From: an uncultured Opitutales bacterium
GTDB lineage: Bacteria > Verrucomicrobiota > Verrucomicrobiia > Opitutales > Intestinicryptomonadaceae
Length of the DNA: 12,860 nucleotides
NCBI GenBank assembly: GCA_900552245.1
Contig: URYY01000056.1
Span: forward strand, 1 to 12,860
Direction: 5' to 3'
Positions 1-6,774 of this stretch are shown one piece after another (position 1 is the stretch's first letter; each line of letters opens with the position of its first letter). Below the pieces are notes generated by a model. That model did not search any database. It was not told the DNA's origin and saw only the letters and a list, made by a program, of their open reading frames with translations. A program made the position numbers and the translations under genes.

Positions 1-1200
1 CTAGAAATTGTCGCTGACGACTTTGCTCCGCCGACGGCTCTGGCTTTCAAACTCTGGGCAGACCCGTTCATCGGAAAGCTCGTATTTATACGCGTTTACA
101 GCGGTTGCATAAAGAAGGGTATGACTTTCTATAACCCGCGTTCCCGCAAGACAGAGCGCATCTCGCGCCTCGTTGTTTTGAAGGCGGACCAGCGCACTGA
201 TATTGAGGAAGCTTACTCCGGTTCAATATGCGCAATTATCGGTTCTAAGGATTTGATTACGGGCGACACTCTTTGCGATCGCGAACACGAAGTTCGCTTG
301 GAGCCTCCGACATTCCCCGATCCGGTTATCGCTATGAGCATAGAGCCCAAGTCAAAGGCGGACCAGGAAAAGCTTTCGATAGCATTGCAGCGCCTGTCTG
401 AAGAAGACCCGACTTTCGTAGTTTCAAGCGACGCGGAAACCGGTCAGACTCTAATCGCAGGCATGGGCGAGCTTCACTTGGATATTATTCGCGACCGTCT
501 ATTCCGCGAATTTAAGGTTGACGCAAATGCTGGCAAGCCGCAGATCGCTTATCGCGAAACAATCTCAGCTCCCGCAGACGGCGTTGGCAAGTTTGTTCGC
601 CAGTCCGGTGGTCGCGGTCAGTACGGCCATGCTGAAATCAAAATTGAGCCTAACGAAAAGGGCAAGGGCTACGAGTTCTTCAATGAAATCGTCGGCGGCG
701 TAATTCCTAAGGAATACATTAAGCCCACGGAAGAAGGCATCAAGGAAGCTATGTTAAACGGCGTTGTTGCCGGATATCCCGTAGTTGACGTTAAGGTTCA
801 CTTGGTATTTGGTTCATTCCACGAAGTTGACTCTTCTGAAATGGCGTTTAAGATGGCTGGTATCTTCGCATTCAAAGATGCTATGGCCAAGGCAAAGCCG
901 ATACTTCTCGAACCTATAATGAAGGTCGAAGTTACAACTCCTGAAGAGTACCAGGGCGACGTCATGGGCGACTTGAATCGCCGCCGCGGTCAGATTCAGG
1001 GTATGGAAACTAAGGGCAAGGTCTGCAACATAAGGGCTAACGTTCCCCTTGAGACGATGTTCGGTTACGCTACAGACGTTCGTTCGCTATCTAGCGGCCG
1101 CGCATCATACTCTATGGAACCCAGCCACTTTGAACAGGTTCCCGCAAATGTTTTGAAACAGGTTGTCGAGGGTTCGACACGCAAAGTAGCAAGAAGCTAA
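1..1200 (+). CDS. fusA: Elongation factor G, 3' part (5' end outside window)
   Basis: EF-G is the ribosomal translocase GTPase; it moves tRNAs and mRNA after peptide-bond formation and, with RRF, splits post-termination ribosomes. The reading frame is open from base 1 to the TAA at 1198-1200, giving 399 residues. The methionine at 121 is internal, because the 40 codons before it already read as EF-G domain II (TALAFKLWADPFIGKL, then RVYSG). Compared with about 700 residues in the family, the GTPase domain is missing, lying to the left of the window. Domains III to V are complete: GMGELHLDIIRDRL, YGHAEIKIEP, GGVIPKEYIKP at the tip region of domain IV, and the MGDLNRRRGQIQGM stretch of domain V. 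The rpsJ Shine-Dalgarno overlaps the fusA stop codon, so the two genes are almost certainly co-transcribed and perhaps translationally coupled. Identification is secure; whether it is the only EF-G copy cannot be seen. Confidence 0.97.
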   Translation, partial: LEIVADDFAPPTALAFKLWADPFIGKLVFIRVYSGCIKKGMTFYNPRSRKTERISRLVVLKADQRTDIEEAYSGSICAIIGSKDLITGDTLCDREHEVRLEPPTFPDPVIAMSIEPKSKADQEKLSIALQRLSEEDPTFVVSSDAETGQTLIAGMGELHLDIIRDRLFREFKVDANAGKPQIAYRETISAPADGVGKFVRQSGGRGQYGHAEIKIEPNEKGKGYEFFNEIVGGVIPKEYIKPTEEGIKEAMLNGVVAGYPVVDVKVHLVFGSFHEVDSSEMAFKMAGIFAFKDAMAKAKPILLEPIMKVEVTTPEEYQGDVMGDLNRRRGQIQGMETKGKVCNIRANVPLETMFGYATDVRSLSSGRASYSMEPSHFEQVPANVLKQVVEGSTRKVARS

Positions 1201-1212
1201 GGAGATTTACAC

Positions 1213-1524
1213 ATGGCACAGAAAATTAGAATCAGACTCAAGGGCTACGATTTCCGCACCGTTGACCAGAGTGCTGGCGATATCGTAGAAACAGCCAAGA
1301 GAACAGGCGCGAGAGTGTCTGGCCCCGTTCCTTTGCCGACTCGCATTGAGCGTTTCACTGTAAACCGCTCGGCGCACGTTCACAAAAAGAGCATGGAGCA
1401 GTTTGAACTCCGCACCCACAAGCGTCTAATCGATATTATTGAGCCAACTGCAAATACGGTTGACGAGCTAAAGAAGCTCAACCTTCCGGCAGGTGTCGAC
1501 ATCAATATCGCCGTTAACGCATAA
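1213..1524 (+). CDS. rpsJ: 30S ribosomal protein S10
   Basis: S10 is a protein of the 30S head and, as NusE, a partner of NusB in transcription antitermination. The product is 103 residues, the normal length, starting KIRIRLKGYDFR and containing GPVPLPTRIERFTVNRS and KKSMEQFELRTHKRLIDI, all S10 hallmarks. The usual R-S-P-H of the long loop reads R-S-A-H here. A strong Shine-Dalgarno (TAAGGAGAT, 1198-1206) sits at ideal distance and overlaps the fusA stop. In most bacteria rpsJ heads the S10 operon (rpsJ-rplC-rplD and so on); here it is the last gene of the str-type operon and is followed within 18 bases by a strong terminator, so it has been detached from rplC. I recall the same fusA-rpsJ arrangement in Chlamydia. 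Confidence 0.98.
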   Translation: MAQKIRIRLKGYDFRTVDQSAGDIVETAKRTGARVSGPVPLPTRIERFTVNRSAHVHKKSMEQFELRTHKRLIDIIEPTANTVDELKKLNLPAGVDINIAVNA

Positions 1525-1541
1525 GCGTTTGAGTGCTTAAT

Positions 1542-1576
1542 AAAAAAGCCCCGGGCATAAGCTCGGGGCTTTTTTT
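1542..1576 (+). terminator. Intrinsic terminator of fusA-rpsJ
   Basis: The left arm (AAAAAAGCCCCGGGC, 1542-1556) pairs with the right arm (GCTCGGGGCTTTTTT, 1561-1575) through one G-T pair around a four-base ATAA loop. The GC core is followed by a run of seven T (1570-1576). The A-tract on the left side means it could also stop transcription coming from the minus strand. It ends the translation operon 18 bases after rpsJ. Confidence 0.95.
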
Positions 1577-2180
1577 ATTTGCTATAAGTGAGGATATTTG
1601 CGGAGTTTTAGCGAATCTAAATGCAACAGCTCATTAAATAATTAAAGGTAAATATCCAATTTACCGCCTTGCGAGAGCCTGAGATTTAAAAAATTGGTTT
1701 TTTGTTAATAGCAAAATACGAGATTTTTTTGTGCGCAAACTAACTTTAAATCGTTTAATTTCATTTTTGATGTGGAAATGTCTCTCCGTATATAAAGACA
1801 TTCTCAAATGTGGGGGCGCCTTTAACTATTTAAAAAATTAGGAGCTAGATTTTTTTATTAAAATCTTATCGTGTCTTTAATTTTATTTAGATTCGGGTAG
1901 GGCCTTTATATTTCAGCACTCTCGGCCTTTTGTCCTTATCTGGAATTTATTTGCTGTGACTCTCCCAGCCGCATTCCGGATTAAGCTAAATTTAAAAACG
2001 ATTGCGCTCCAGCCAATTGCCACCTTTTACTCTGCAAAGGAAATCCGCATAGGCGGCACCATTGCTAGCTTACAAAACTTTTTGCAGTGAACTTTTAAAA
2101 ACTTGCGCGCCGGGAAGTGCACTTTCAATCGCATAAAGACTTTTCACTCAATTTTGCGGCAAACAATCGACCTCTTTATT
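1577..2180. other. Gene-free AT-rich gap between two converging operons
   Basis: Transcripts from rpsJ (plus) and hemC (minus) converge on this stretch of about 600 bases. I see no convincing gene: all open frames are short and without family resemblance. The only structure I can point to is a 7-bp inverted repeat (AATGTCT 1777-1783 with AGACATT 1796-1802, 12-base loop). I see no clear intrinsic terminator for hemC immediately beyond its stop codon. Confidence 0.6.
1777..1802. repeat. 7-bp inverted repeat in gene-free gap
   Basis: AATGTCT (1777-1783) and AGACATT (1796-1802) are perfect reverse complements with a 12-base AT-rich spacer. No T-run follows on either strand, so it is not a typical terminator. 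It could be a small hairpin, a protein site or chance. Confidence 0.35.
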
Positions 2181-3035
2181 CTACAATAGCCCGCTTGCAA
2201 GCTCCCTAATGGATTTTGCCTTCTCTTCAAAAGATTTGTATGGCGATAAATCAAGTTTTTGATACCCGACCTTCTCGTGGTAAAAGTGCAGCAGTGTGCC
2301 GTCAAAATGAGCCCCGTAGGCCACTTGGCAACCCCCACCAAGAGCTTTGAGAAACTCGCGCTCCAACAGTACGGCAAGCTCCGTTGGCTTGTCGCTAAAG
2401 CTTGCAAAGAAATCTAAATCGCCCCTTCTGCACTCTATGGCTATCGCTCCCTGTCCGACGGCAGGTACGCAACACTGTATCTTCAGTCGCTTAAATTCCA
2501 GACCGCTGAAAGCCTCTATGCACAACCTATCCAATCCGGCAGCTGCGAGAACGCTGGCATCTGCTACTGATTCGGATATCTTTCTGAGGCGCGTTTCAAC
2601 GTTGCCCCTAATCTCCGTCCATACGGCATTTGGAAACATTCTCTTTAGCTGGCTTCTGCGTCTGGGGCTGGCAGTCGCTATGAGCGATGGAACAGTTACG
2701 GAATCTCTGATGATAAGTGTATCGCGGGGGTCGTCCCGCGGCAGAAATGCCGCTAGCGCCAAACCCTCTGGAATGTCAACTGAAAGATCTTTTGCGCTGT
2801 GCACAGCAAAGTCCGTCTCGCCGCTTAATAGGGAATCTTCCAATTCCTTTGTAAATAGACCCTTGCCTCCGTGCTTTTCCAAAGACCAGTTCAACTTCTT
2901 GTCGCCCGTTGTCTTAAAATCGAGAATCTCAAATTCGGCATCGGGAATGCGCGCCGACAAGTAATCTATTGCCATCTGAGTCTGCCTTATTGCAAGCGGA
3001 CTTGAACGTGTTGCGACTTTGAAGTGCTTTTGCAT
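2181..3035 (-). CDS. hemC: Porphobilinogen deaminase (hydroxymethylbilane synthase)
   Basis: This enzyme joins four porphobilinogen units into hydroxymethylbilane on the route to haem and other tetrapyrroles; it is cytoplasmic. The product has 284 residues, somewhat short for the family (E. coli about 313), with a trimmed C-terminal domain. Visible motifs in order are VATRSSPLAIRQT at the N-terminus, HSAKDL with the catalytic Asp83, the arginine-rich TASPRRRSQL (121-130) that handles substrate carboxylates, RGNVETRL, PAVGQGAIAIE, and LGGGCQVAYGAH with Cys236, which carries the dipyrromethane cofactor. All key residues are present. The ATG start has a Shine-Dalgarno (TAAGGAAA) nine bases upstream. 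The gene lies just after the ilvC terminator with only about 20 bases between, so it depends either on read-through or on a promoter inside the end of ilvC. No other haem gene is nearby. Confidence 0.96.
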   Translation of the reverse strand: MQKHFKVATRSSPLAIRQTQMAIDYLSARIPDAEFEILDFKTTGDKKLNWSLEKHGGKGLFTKELEDSLLSGETDFAVHSAKDLSVDIPEGLALAAFLPRDDPRDTLIIRDSVTVPSLIATASPRRRSQLKRMFPNAVWTEIRGNVETRLRKISESVADASVLAAAGLDRLCIEAFSGLEFKRLKIQCCVPAVGQGAIAIECRRGDLDFFASFSDKPTELAVLLEREFLKALGGGCQVAYGAHFDGTLLHFYHEKVGYQKLDLSPYKSFEEKAKSIRELASGLL

Positions 3036-3056
3036 TTAAATGTTTCCTTAATATAT

Positions 3057-3096
3057 AAAAACAAGGAGCGCAGTCTCTTGCAAACTACGCTCCTTG
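3057..3096 (-). terminator. Intrinsic terminator after ilvC
   Basis: Read on the minus strand, CAAGGAGCG (3096-3088) pairs perfectly with CGCTCCTTG (3070-3062), and five T follow at once (3061-3057). A few more pairs form inside the loop. It lies 15 bases after the ilvC stop. The hemC ribosome-binding site begins only a few bases beyond it. The stem's 3' arm contains TCCTT, which is complementary to the AAGGA of that site. Confidence 0.88.
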
Positions 3097-3111
3097 AAAA
3101 ATAAAACTCAA

Positions 3112-4239
3112 TTACTTAGACTTTTTGCAAGCGCATTTCTTAGCGCAAGCCTTCTTGGCAACCTTCTTGGCAACATCACTAACATCGTTGCCCTTTTCCT
3201 CATTGCCGTAAGCTGCCTGAGCACCCTTGATGTTCTTCTTGTGAACCCAAGGCATTAGGCTGCGCAAACGCTCGCCAGTCTTTTCAATCAGGTGATCTTC
3301 GCCTTCCTTTAGAAGCCTCTTGTAATTGGGAAGTCCAGCCTTGTATTCCTTTACCCATTCCTTTGTAAATTTGCCCGACTGGATTTCCTTTAGAATCTGC
3401 TTCATGGCCTTCTTGGTCTGGTCTGTGATTACGCGTGGACCGCGGGTGATGTCGCCGTACTTTGCAGTTTCTGAAATCGAGAAGCGCATACCGGAGATAC
3501 CGCTTTCAACAATGAGGTCTACAATCAGCTTCATCTCGTGGCAGCATTCAAAGTAAGCCATCTCAGGCTTGTAACCTGCAGCTACCAATGTCTCAAAGCC
3601 AGCCATGATAAGCGCGCTTACGCCGCCGCACAAAACAGCCTGTTCGCCGAAGAGGTCAGTCTCTGTCTCTTCCTTAAATGTTGTTTCGATAACACCTGCG
3701 CGTGTGCCGCCTATGCCCTTAGCCCAAGCCAAGGCAATCTTCTTTGCAGCGGGGCCGCCCTGATAAACAGCTATGAGAGCCGGTACGCCCTTGCCTTCTT
3801 TAAATTGGCTGCGCACTTCATGACCCGGACCCTTCGGAGCAACCATAACAACATTCACGCCCCTAGGCGCCTTAATGAGGCCAAAGTGTATTGCCAAACC
3901 GTGTGTGAAAATTAGAGTCTTGCCCTTTGTGAGATTCGGCTCGATATCGTTTTTGTAAATATCCGCCTGCTTCATATCGGGAGCGGCAATCATTATGATG
4001 TCCGCCTTTTGGACAGCTTCTGCCGTTGGGTAGACCTCAAAACCTTGAGCCTTTGCGACCTCTACAGACTTACTCTGCGGGTAGAGCCCTATGATAACTT
4101 TGCAGCCGCTATCTTTCAAATTGAGGGCATGGGCGTGACCCTGAGAGCCGTAGCCGATTACCGCCAATGTTTTGTCTTTTAATACGCTTAAGTCAGCGTC
4201 TTTATCCGTATATACTTTTGCTGGTTTTATTGCGGGCAT
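3112..4239 (-). CDS. ilvC: Ketol-acid reductoisomerase (NAD(P)H), class I, with Lys/Cys-rich tail
   Basis: IlvC carries out the Mg-dependent alkyl shift and NAD(P)H reduction of 2-acetolactate or 2-aceto-2-hydroxybutyrate, the second common step to valine, leucine and isoleucine. The nucleotide fold shows GYGSQGHAHALNLKDSG (29-45). The metal and substrate residues are present: H113, D195 and E199 in ETDLFGEQ, E231 and E235 in FECCHEMKLIVDL, and the SIS serines (254/256). Two things are odd. The cofactor loop reads GLYPQSKS (51-58), with Tyr53 where class I enzymes usually have Arg. The protein has 375 residues against about 330-340, because about 40 residues follow the normal end; the last 20 are Lys/Ala/Cys-rich with Cys365, Cys369 and Cys371. 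The ATG has a clear Shine-Dalgarno (AAAGGAG). It lies 37 bases after ilvN, so the two form an operon. Confidence 0.97.
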   Translation of the reverse strand: MPAIKPAKVYTDKDADLSVLKDKTLAVIGYGSQGHAHALNLKDSGCKVIIGLYPQSKSVEVAKAQGFEVYPTAEAVQKADIIMIAAPDMKQADIYKNDIEPNLTKGKTLIFTHGLAIHFGLIKAPRGVNVVMVAPKGPGHEVRSQFKEGKGVPALIAVYQGGPAAKKIALAWAKGIGGTRAGVIETTFKEETETDLFGEQAVLCGGVSALIMAGFETLVAAGYKPEMAYFECCHEMKLIVDLIVESGISGMRFSISETAKYGDITRGPRVITDQTKKAMKQILKEIQSGKFTKEWVKEYKAGLPNYKRLLKEGEDHLIEKTGERLRSLMPWVHKKNIKGAQAAYGNEEKGNDVSDVAKKVAKKACAKKCACKKSK

Positions 4240-4276
4240 GTTAATTGCTCCTTTTAGATTTTTATGGTTAAAATGC

Positions 4277-4777
4277 TTATTGCGCTTTCTCCTGGCCCAG
4301 TCTGCCGCGCTCTAGGGCGACATTGCCCGTCCGCGCCATCTCTATTATGCCGAAGGGCTCCAACATATTTAAAAAGGCCAAAATCTTGTTCGGATTTCCC
4401 GTGCACTCTATTATTAGAGATTCCATTTCGACATCGACAACCTTGCCTCTAAACAAATCCGCGATTTCCACCACACTTTGCCTTGTGGAAGTGTCCGCCT
4501 TTACCCTAACCAACACAAGCTCCCTTGCAACAAAAGCGGAGGTCTTTGAAAAATCCTTTACTTCAAGAACGTTTACAAATTTTGACAGCTGCTTGACACA
4601 TTGGTCGACATTGTTTTTCGTGTCTTTTACAGTCACTGTCACTCTTGAAAGCTTGTCGCCGGGCATGGGCCCAACATTAAGGGATTCAATATTAAAACCT
4701 CTACCGCTAAACATTCCTGCAACCCTTGCAAGGACGCCAAATTTATTTTCGACCAAAGCGGATATGGTGTGTTTCAT
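4277..4777 (-). CDS. ilvN: Acetolactate synthase small (regulatory) subunit
   Basis: IlvN/IlvH binds the catalytic acetolactate synthase subunit, activates it and makes it sensitive to valine. The product is 166 residues, matching IlvH (about 163): an N-terminal ACT domain (about 3-78) and the C-terminal domain typical of the long form. Asn11, Gly14 and Asn29, which correspond in position to the valine-site residues of E. coli IlvH, are all kept, so valine feedback is likely. An upstream start at 4852 would place the N-terminus inside the tRNA gene; the ATG at 4777 gives the family start (MKHTISALVENKFGV). No Shine-Dalgarno is visible: only 13 AT-rich bases separate the ATG from the tRNA CCA end. 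ilvC follows after 37 bases. The catalytic gene ilvB is not adjacent, which is unusual, since ilvB-ilvN pairs are the rule. Confidence 0.95.
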   Translation of the reverse strand: MKHTISALVENKFGVLARVAGMFSGRGFNIESLNVGPMPGDKLSRVTVTVKDTKNNVDQCVKQLSKFVNVLEVKDFSKTSAFVARELVLVRVKADTSTRQSVVEIADLFRGKVVDVEMESLIIECTGNPNKILAFLNMLEPFGIIEMARTGNVALERGRLGQEKAQ

Positions 4778-4790
4778 GACAAATTTAAAA

Positions 4791-4867
4791 TGGTGGGCGG
4801 TACAAGACTCGAACTTGTGACATTCTGTGTGTAAGACAGACGCTCTAACCAACTGAGCTAACCGCCC
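4791..4867 (-). tRNA. tRNA-Val (anticodon UAC), CCA encoded
   Basis: Read on the minus strand, the gene begins GGGCGGT at 4867, which pairs with ACCGCCC (4801-4795). Discriminator A and a genomically encoded CCA follow (to 4791). The D-stem is GCTC/GAGC, the anticodon stem TCTGT/ACAGA with loop CTTACAC giving anticodon TAC, and the T-stem ACAAG/CTTGT with loop TTCGAGT. All stems are fully paired, so it should be functional. It lies 58 bases after the HAD gene stop and only 13 bases before the ilvN ATG, on the same strand. It is therefore very probably on one transcript with ilvN-ilvC, and cleavage at its 3' end would create the 5' end of the ilvN message. Confidence 0.97.
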
Positions 4868-4883
4868 TTTTACTTAAAGAAAG

Positions 4884-4916
4884 TTCCGATACTGGCTATT
4901 TATTTTGTTTTTACAA
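4884..4916 (-). promoter_or_regulatory. Possible promoter for tRNA-Val/ilvN/ilvC
   Basis: On the minus strand, between the HAD stop and the tRNA, TTGTAA (4916-4911) could be a -35 element, and an AGTATC-like hexamer lies 17 bases further on. The -10 match is poor. A start some 15-20 bases before the tRNA would be sensible. The gap has no terminator-like hairpin, so read-through from the HAD gene is an alternative. Confidence 0.25.
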
Positions 4917-4925
4917 GCTTTTTTT

Positions 4926-5585
4926 TTATAAAAATCTGTTTTTTTGCGCGATTTCAAATATTTCAAGCCCAACACCTATAAAATTTGGGATTACGACATC
5001 GCAAAGCGGGCTTATTTTTTCCGCAGGATTTGTCGTTGCAAGACCAATTACACTCATTCCCGAGGCTCTTGCCGCCTTTAGACCTGAAAATGAATCTTCA
5101 AATACAAAGCCGCTTCTGGGGTCGGCTCCAAAATATTTTGCGGCAAGATTGTAGCATTGCGGGTCGGGCTTTGACTTTGTGACATCGTCGCTAGTGAAAA
5201 TTCTGTCAAAAAATTCCAAGAGTTCTGGGCGCACTTTGTAGACGCTTTCCATCTTCTTTTTTGTCGAGCTTGTAACGACTGCCGTTCTTATGTCCGAACT
5301 TTTGAGCAACTTTAAAAAATCGACAATGCCATCTATAAACTTGTATGGCATTGAAGCCTCGAATTTATCGAGCTCAAGTTCGACTTGAGTCCGGTATTTC
5401 TCAAGATCCCCGCTAAAAAATTTGTCGAAAACCTGCGCTAGTGTGCTGCCCTTTATTCCGAGTGCGAAATTTGGAATTTCAGGGTGGTATTTTTCGCCCT
5501 GGGCATTCCAAAATTCCGTGTAGGAATCTTCAGTATCTACTACGACGCCGTCGAGGTCAAACAATGCTGCTTTTATTTTAACCAT
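4926..5585 (-). CDS. HAD-superfamily hydrolase, beta-phosphoglucomutase-like (subfamily IA)
   Basis: A cytoplasmic phosphatase or phosphomutase of the haloacid dehalogenase superfamily, 219 residues, which is full length. Motif I is FDLDGVVVDTE with the nucleophile Asp10 and general acid Asp12. Motif II is VVTSS (103-107), motif III the lysine of SKPDP (Lys139), and motif IV FEDSFSGLKAA with Glu163 and Asp164. The helical cap lies between about 16 and 85. DGVVVDTE plus a KPDP motif resembles beta-phosphoglucomutase and related sugar-phosphate phosphatases, but the substrate cannot be read from sequence. The ATG at 5585 fits motif I at residue 8, although no good Shine-Dalgarno precedes it. 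It lies upstream of and on the same strand as tRNA-Val/ilvN/ilvC and may share their transcript; no functional link to the pathway is evident. Confidence 0.9.
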   Translation of the reverse strand: MVKIKAALFDLDGVVVDTEDSYTEFWNAQGEKYHPEIPNFALGIKGSTLAQVFDKFFSGDLEKYRTQVELELDKFEASMPYKFIDGIVDFLKLLKSSDIRTAVVTSSTKKKMESVYKVRPELLEFFDRIFTSDDVTKSKPDPQCYNLAAKYFGADPRSGFVFEDSFSGLKAARASGMSVIGLATTNPAEKISPLCDVVIPNFIGVGLEIFEIAQKNRFL

Positions 5586-5961
5586 AAGAGCTTACTGATA
5601 GAAATGTAATTGACGATTTTTACAACAATTTTTTTGCGCCTTTGGGGGTGCTGGCTGGAGCCTGAGGGATGGGGTGTAGGAATTTTAATTCTTTACATTC
5701 TTGCGATTTTTCGGAGAGATTTGTGAGTGCTTCAGGCAAATTCGAGCCAGTCTTTTTCTGCAATGCGCCAGCTTTTTGAGATGTGACTACGTCTTATAAT
5801 GTGTGCTGCGGTACTCAGTTGGCTTATGAATCAGCCGTTTAATTTTTGCCTATCTTGCGCTAATTTTTGAGTTAGTTAAATTCGCTATTCGACTAAGCTT
5901 TATTTTTGCCTTTGCTTTTAAAATTCTTGATTGCCTTTGCATAGAAAGCTAAATTTGCGCC
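5586..5961. other. Divergent intergenic region between HAD gene and cupin gene
   Basis: The two flanking genes point away from each other, so both promoters should lie here, but I find no pair of hexamers I would defend. A G-rich stretch (about 5643-5680) faintly recalls the start of a TPP riboswitch but lacks the conserved second half. A TTTTTTTGCG string at 5629-5638 recurs elsewhere in the window. I see no gene. Confidence 0.5.
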
Positions 5962-6285
5962 GTGAAAAATTTATTCGACATATCCAAACTCGATTTGCGC
6001 GAGGAGTTTTTTGAAACCTTGGCAAGCGGCGAGCATGTAAGGGTTGAGCGCATCGTTTCAAGTTTCCACCGCTCGCCCGAAGGTTTTTGGTATGACCAGG
6101 ATGAAGCCGAGCTTGTTTTTCTATTGCAAGGCGAGGCCGAGCTTGAATTTAAAGATGGCGGAGATATTAAGCTTATGCGCGCGGGCGACTTTATTTTGAT
6201 AGGGGCGCATGTTTTGCACAGGGTAAGGCGCACGTCTAAAAATTGCGTCTGGCTTGCGGTTTTTGCAGATTTTAAAGAGGTCTAA
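5962..6285 (+). CDS. Small single-domain cupin protein
   Basis: A 107-residue beta-barrel protein of the cupin superfamily, with a GTG start. It matches a widespread small cupin type: RVERIVSSFHRSPEGFWYDQDEAELVFLLQGEAELEF, a glycine turn, then GDFILIGAHVLHRVRRTS. Cupin motif 1 normally carries H-x-H and Glu as metal ligands. Here the H-x-H position reads Y-D-Q-D (44-47), while motif 2 keeps His83 and His86. Metal binding is therefore doubtful or uses other residues. The family has no firmly assigned reaction, so I give none. There is no signal peptide, and it stands alone between the divergent HAD gene and the exported-protein region. The GTG start has only a weak purine-rich stretch upstream; the N-terminus fits the family. 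A hairpin overlapping its stop codon may end its transcript. Confidence 0.85.
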   Translation: MKNLFDISKLDLREEFFETLASGEHVRVERIVSSFHRSPEGFWYDQDEAELVFLLQGEAELEFKDGGDIKLMRAGDFILIGAHVLHRVRRTSKNCVWLAVFADFKEV

Positions 6286-6321
6286 AAATCCTTTATAAAT
6301 GTACGCCTATATAGACCTTTT
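6275..6321 (+). terminator. Possible weak terminator after cupin gene
   Basis: AGGTCTA (6278-6284) pairs with TAGACCT (6312-6318); the stem extends by a G-T and two A-T pairs into a short T-run (6318-6321). The loop is long (27 bases) and the GC content low, so termination would be inefficient. The stem overlaps the cupin stop codon. Confidence 0.4.
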
Positions 6322-6774
6322 ATTCTTCATTTCAATTTGTAAAGATGTAAGTTTAGTGGCAATTATCATCTTTTTTTCGTATCTCATACTACAGCCTTTT
6401 GCGGCGGATTTTTATCAATAAAGTTTACTTAATTGGAAATCCCAATGAGAATTGAGATGATAAATTAAATTGGGAATGTTTTGCAACTTTTTGCTTTTTA
6501 CAAATATATGCGCTTTAATTTTTTAATTAAACTATCGTATAATTGATTTTGCAATTTGCATGTCCGATTTTTGGATACTATAAAGGCATAGGCCTCCGAA
6601 GTTTTGAAATTGCGCGATTAGAAAATAAATTCAACTAAAAATAAGCGCTGAAATTTCTGAGATATTATTTAAGTCCTTCATTTGTTTTTAGCGGGTATAA
6701 AAGTTCGTGAGTTTTTCCTTCCGTTAGATTCAATACTTTTGGGTCAATTTATTTTCAAGTTCGCATATTAAAAG

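Noticed and set aside
2070..2147. Minus-strand 25-codon frame with GTG start downstream of hemC
   Set aside because: No Shine-Dalgarno, no resemblance to hemD or another haem gene, and a length expected by chance.
2347..2964. 205-codon open frame on the plus strand
   Set aside because: It is the antisense shadow of hemC, without recognisable motifs.
4323..4820. 165-codon open frame on the plus strand
   Set aside because: It is the shadow of ilvN and part of the tRNA on the opposite strand.
4778..4852. Longer N-terminus for ilvN
   Set aside because: It would run through the tRNA-Val gene and does not match the family; the ATG at 4777 does.
5640..5685. G-rich stretch resembling the first half of a TPP riboswitch
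   Set aside because: The conserved second half (the long ACCTGAT...GGAA segment) is absent and no thiamine gene lies downstream on either strand.
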